Shown here: one piece after another, positions 63,807 through 64,000 of the stretch | Layout: every line of letters starts with the position of its first letter | How positions within the stretch are numbered: the first letter of the stretch is position 1 | Assembly (NCBI GenBank): GCA_963725185.1 | Contig: CAVRXO010000004.1 | Coordinates: 124,001-188,000, forward strand | Direction of reading: 5' to 3' | DNA length: 64,000 nucleotides | From: VAZQ01 sp963725185 | Lineage (GTDB): Bacteria; Pseudomonadota; Alphaproteobacteria; Rhizobiales; Xanthobacteraceae | Made by a program: the position numbers and the translations under genes | Notes under the pieces: model-generated | Databases searched by the model: none | What the model saw: only the letters and a program-made list of their open reading frames with translations | What the model was told of the DNA's origin: nothing

Positions 63807-64000
63807 TGGGCCGACGATAGAGCACTTCTACAACGGCAAAGGCCTGTGACGAGGCCGCCGCTCCAGGCGGCTTATTTGTTTTCTTGCTCGCAACAACGTG
63901 GGCATGGCGCCGTGAGTCTCGTGCCATTCACCCGCGATGCGACCAAACGCCCGCCCTTGCGTTCTTGGATGAGAGTGGGAATCCGATGTGACGAGGCCGG
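63807..64000. other. Window end, no gene supported
   Basis: A weak hairpin (GCCGCC-gctcca-GGCGGC at 63854-63871) with a short T-rich tail is the only structure seen. No open frame with a ribosome site is visible before the window ends. Confidence 0.4.

Overview
The window is about 64 kb of GC-rich DNA from an alphaproteobacterium, most likely a soil-type member of the Hyphomicrobiales (Rhizobiales) near Bradyrhizobium or Xanthobacteraceae. The evidence is the flaF/flbT pair, FliX next to flgI, MotE, CckA, an alpha-type DksA without a complete zinc finger, and two large 709-residue flagellins like those of the thick polar flagellum of Bradyrhizobium. The taxonomic call is inference from protein content only.

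Layout. 1-5400 (minus strand): flaF (cut by the window edge), flbT and two near-identical flagellins, each followed by a hairpin. 5700-19150: a probable flagellin-modification island with a GNAT acetyltransferase, a small glycosyltransferase, a serine-rich small protein, a double TPR-glycosyltransferase of 1483 residues, a second TPR-glycosyltransferase with three indels, a two-headed methyltransferase, an FkbM-type methyltransferase, a GT4 glycosyltransferase and a UDP-glucuronate decarboxylase. 19230-22100: flgN, a rod-binding protein (FlgJ N-terminal type), flgI and divergent fliX. 22280-32270: non-flagellar genes (dksA, Bug-type binding protein, ankyrin protein, FAD monooxygenase, PQQ dehydrogenase, TauD-type dioxygenase) with one more TPR-glycosyltransferase inserted. 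32600-49350: a dense flagellar block, flgF-flgG-flgA-flgH (minus), fliL-fliM-membrane protein-motE and a large TPR envelope protein (plus), fliO-fliP (minus), flgB-flgC-fliE-fliQ-fliR-flhB (plus). 49580-52180: the hybrid kinase cckA. 52360-64000: accessory metabolism (GST, class I fumarase, two paralogous alpha/beta hydrolases around a GlcG-like gene, a CxxCH periplasmic protein), a coiled-coil gene, an orphan Flp pilin and small secreted proteins.

How it fits together. The DNA carries many TTAA-N7-TTAA(CCAT) motifs, the known CtrA box, in front of flgB, fliX, fliL, fliO, flbT, a flagellin, all three TPR-glycosyltransferase loci, the methyltransferase, the TPR envelope gene and the coiled-coil gene. 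Two good sigma-54 (-24/-12) promoters precede flgI and flgF. This is the Caulobacter-type hierarchy (CckA, then CtrA for early genes, sigma-54 for rod and ring genes), and it suggests that the uncharacterised modification genes belong to the same cell-cycle and flagellar regulon. The most interesting hypothesis is a FlmG-like, TPR-guided flagellin O-glycosylation system with a double-headed enzyme and methyl and xylose tailoring.

Caution: flbT, flgH, cckA and the second TPR-glycosyltransferase all contain single-base indels in conserved coding sequence. The consistent single-base pattern looks more like sequence error than decay, but this cannot be settled from the sequence alone.
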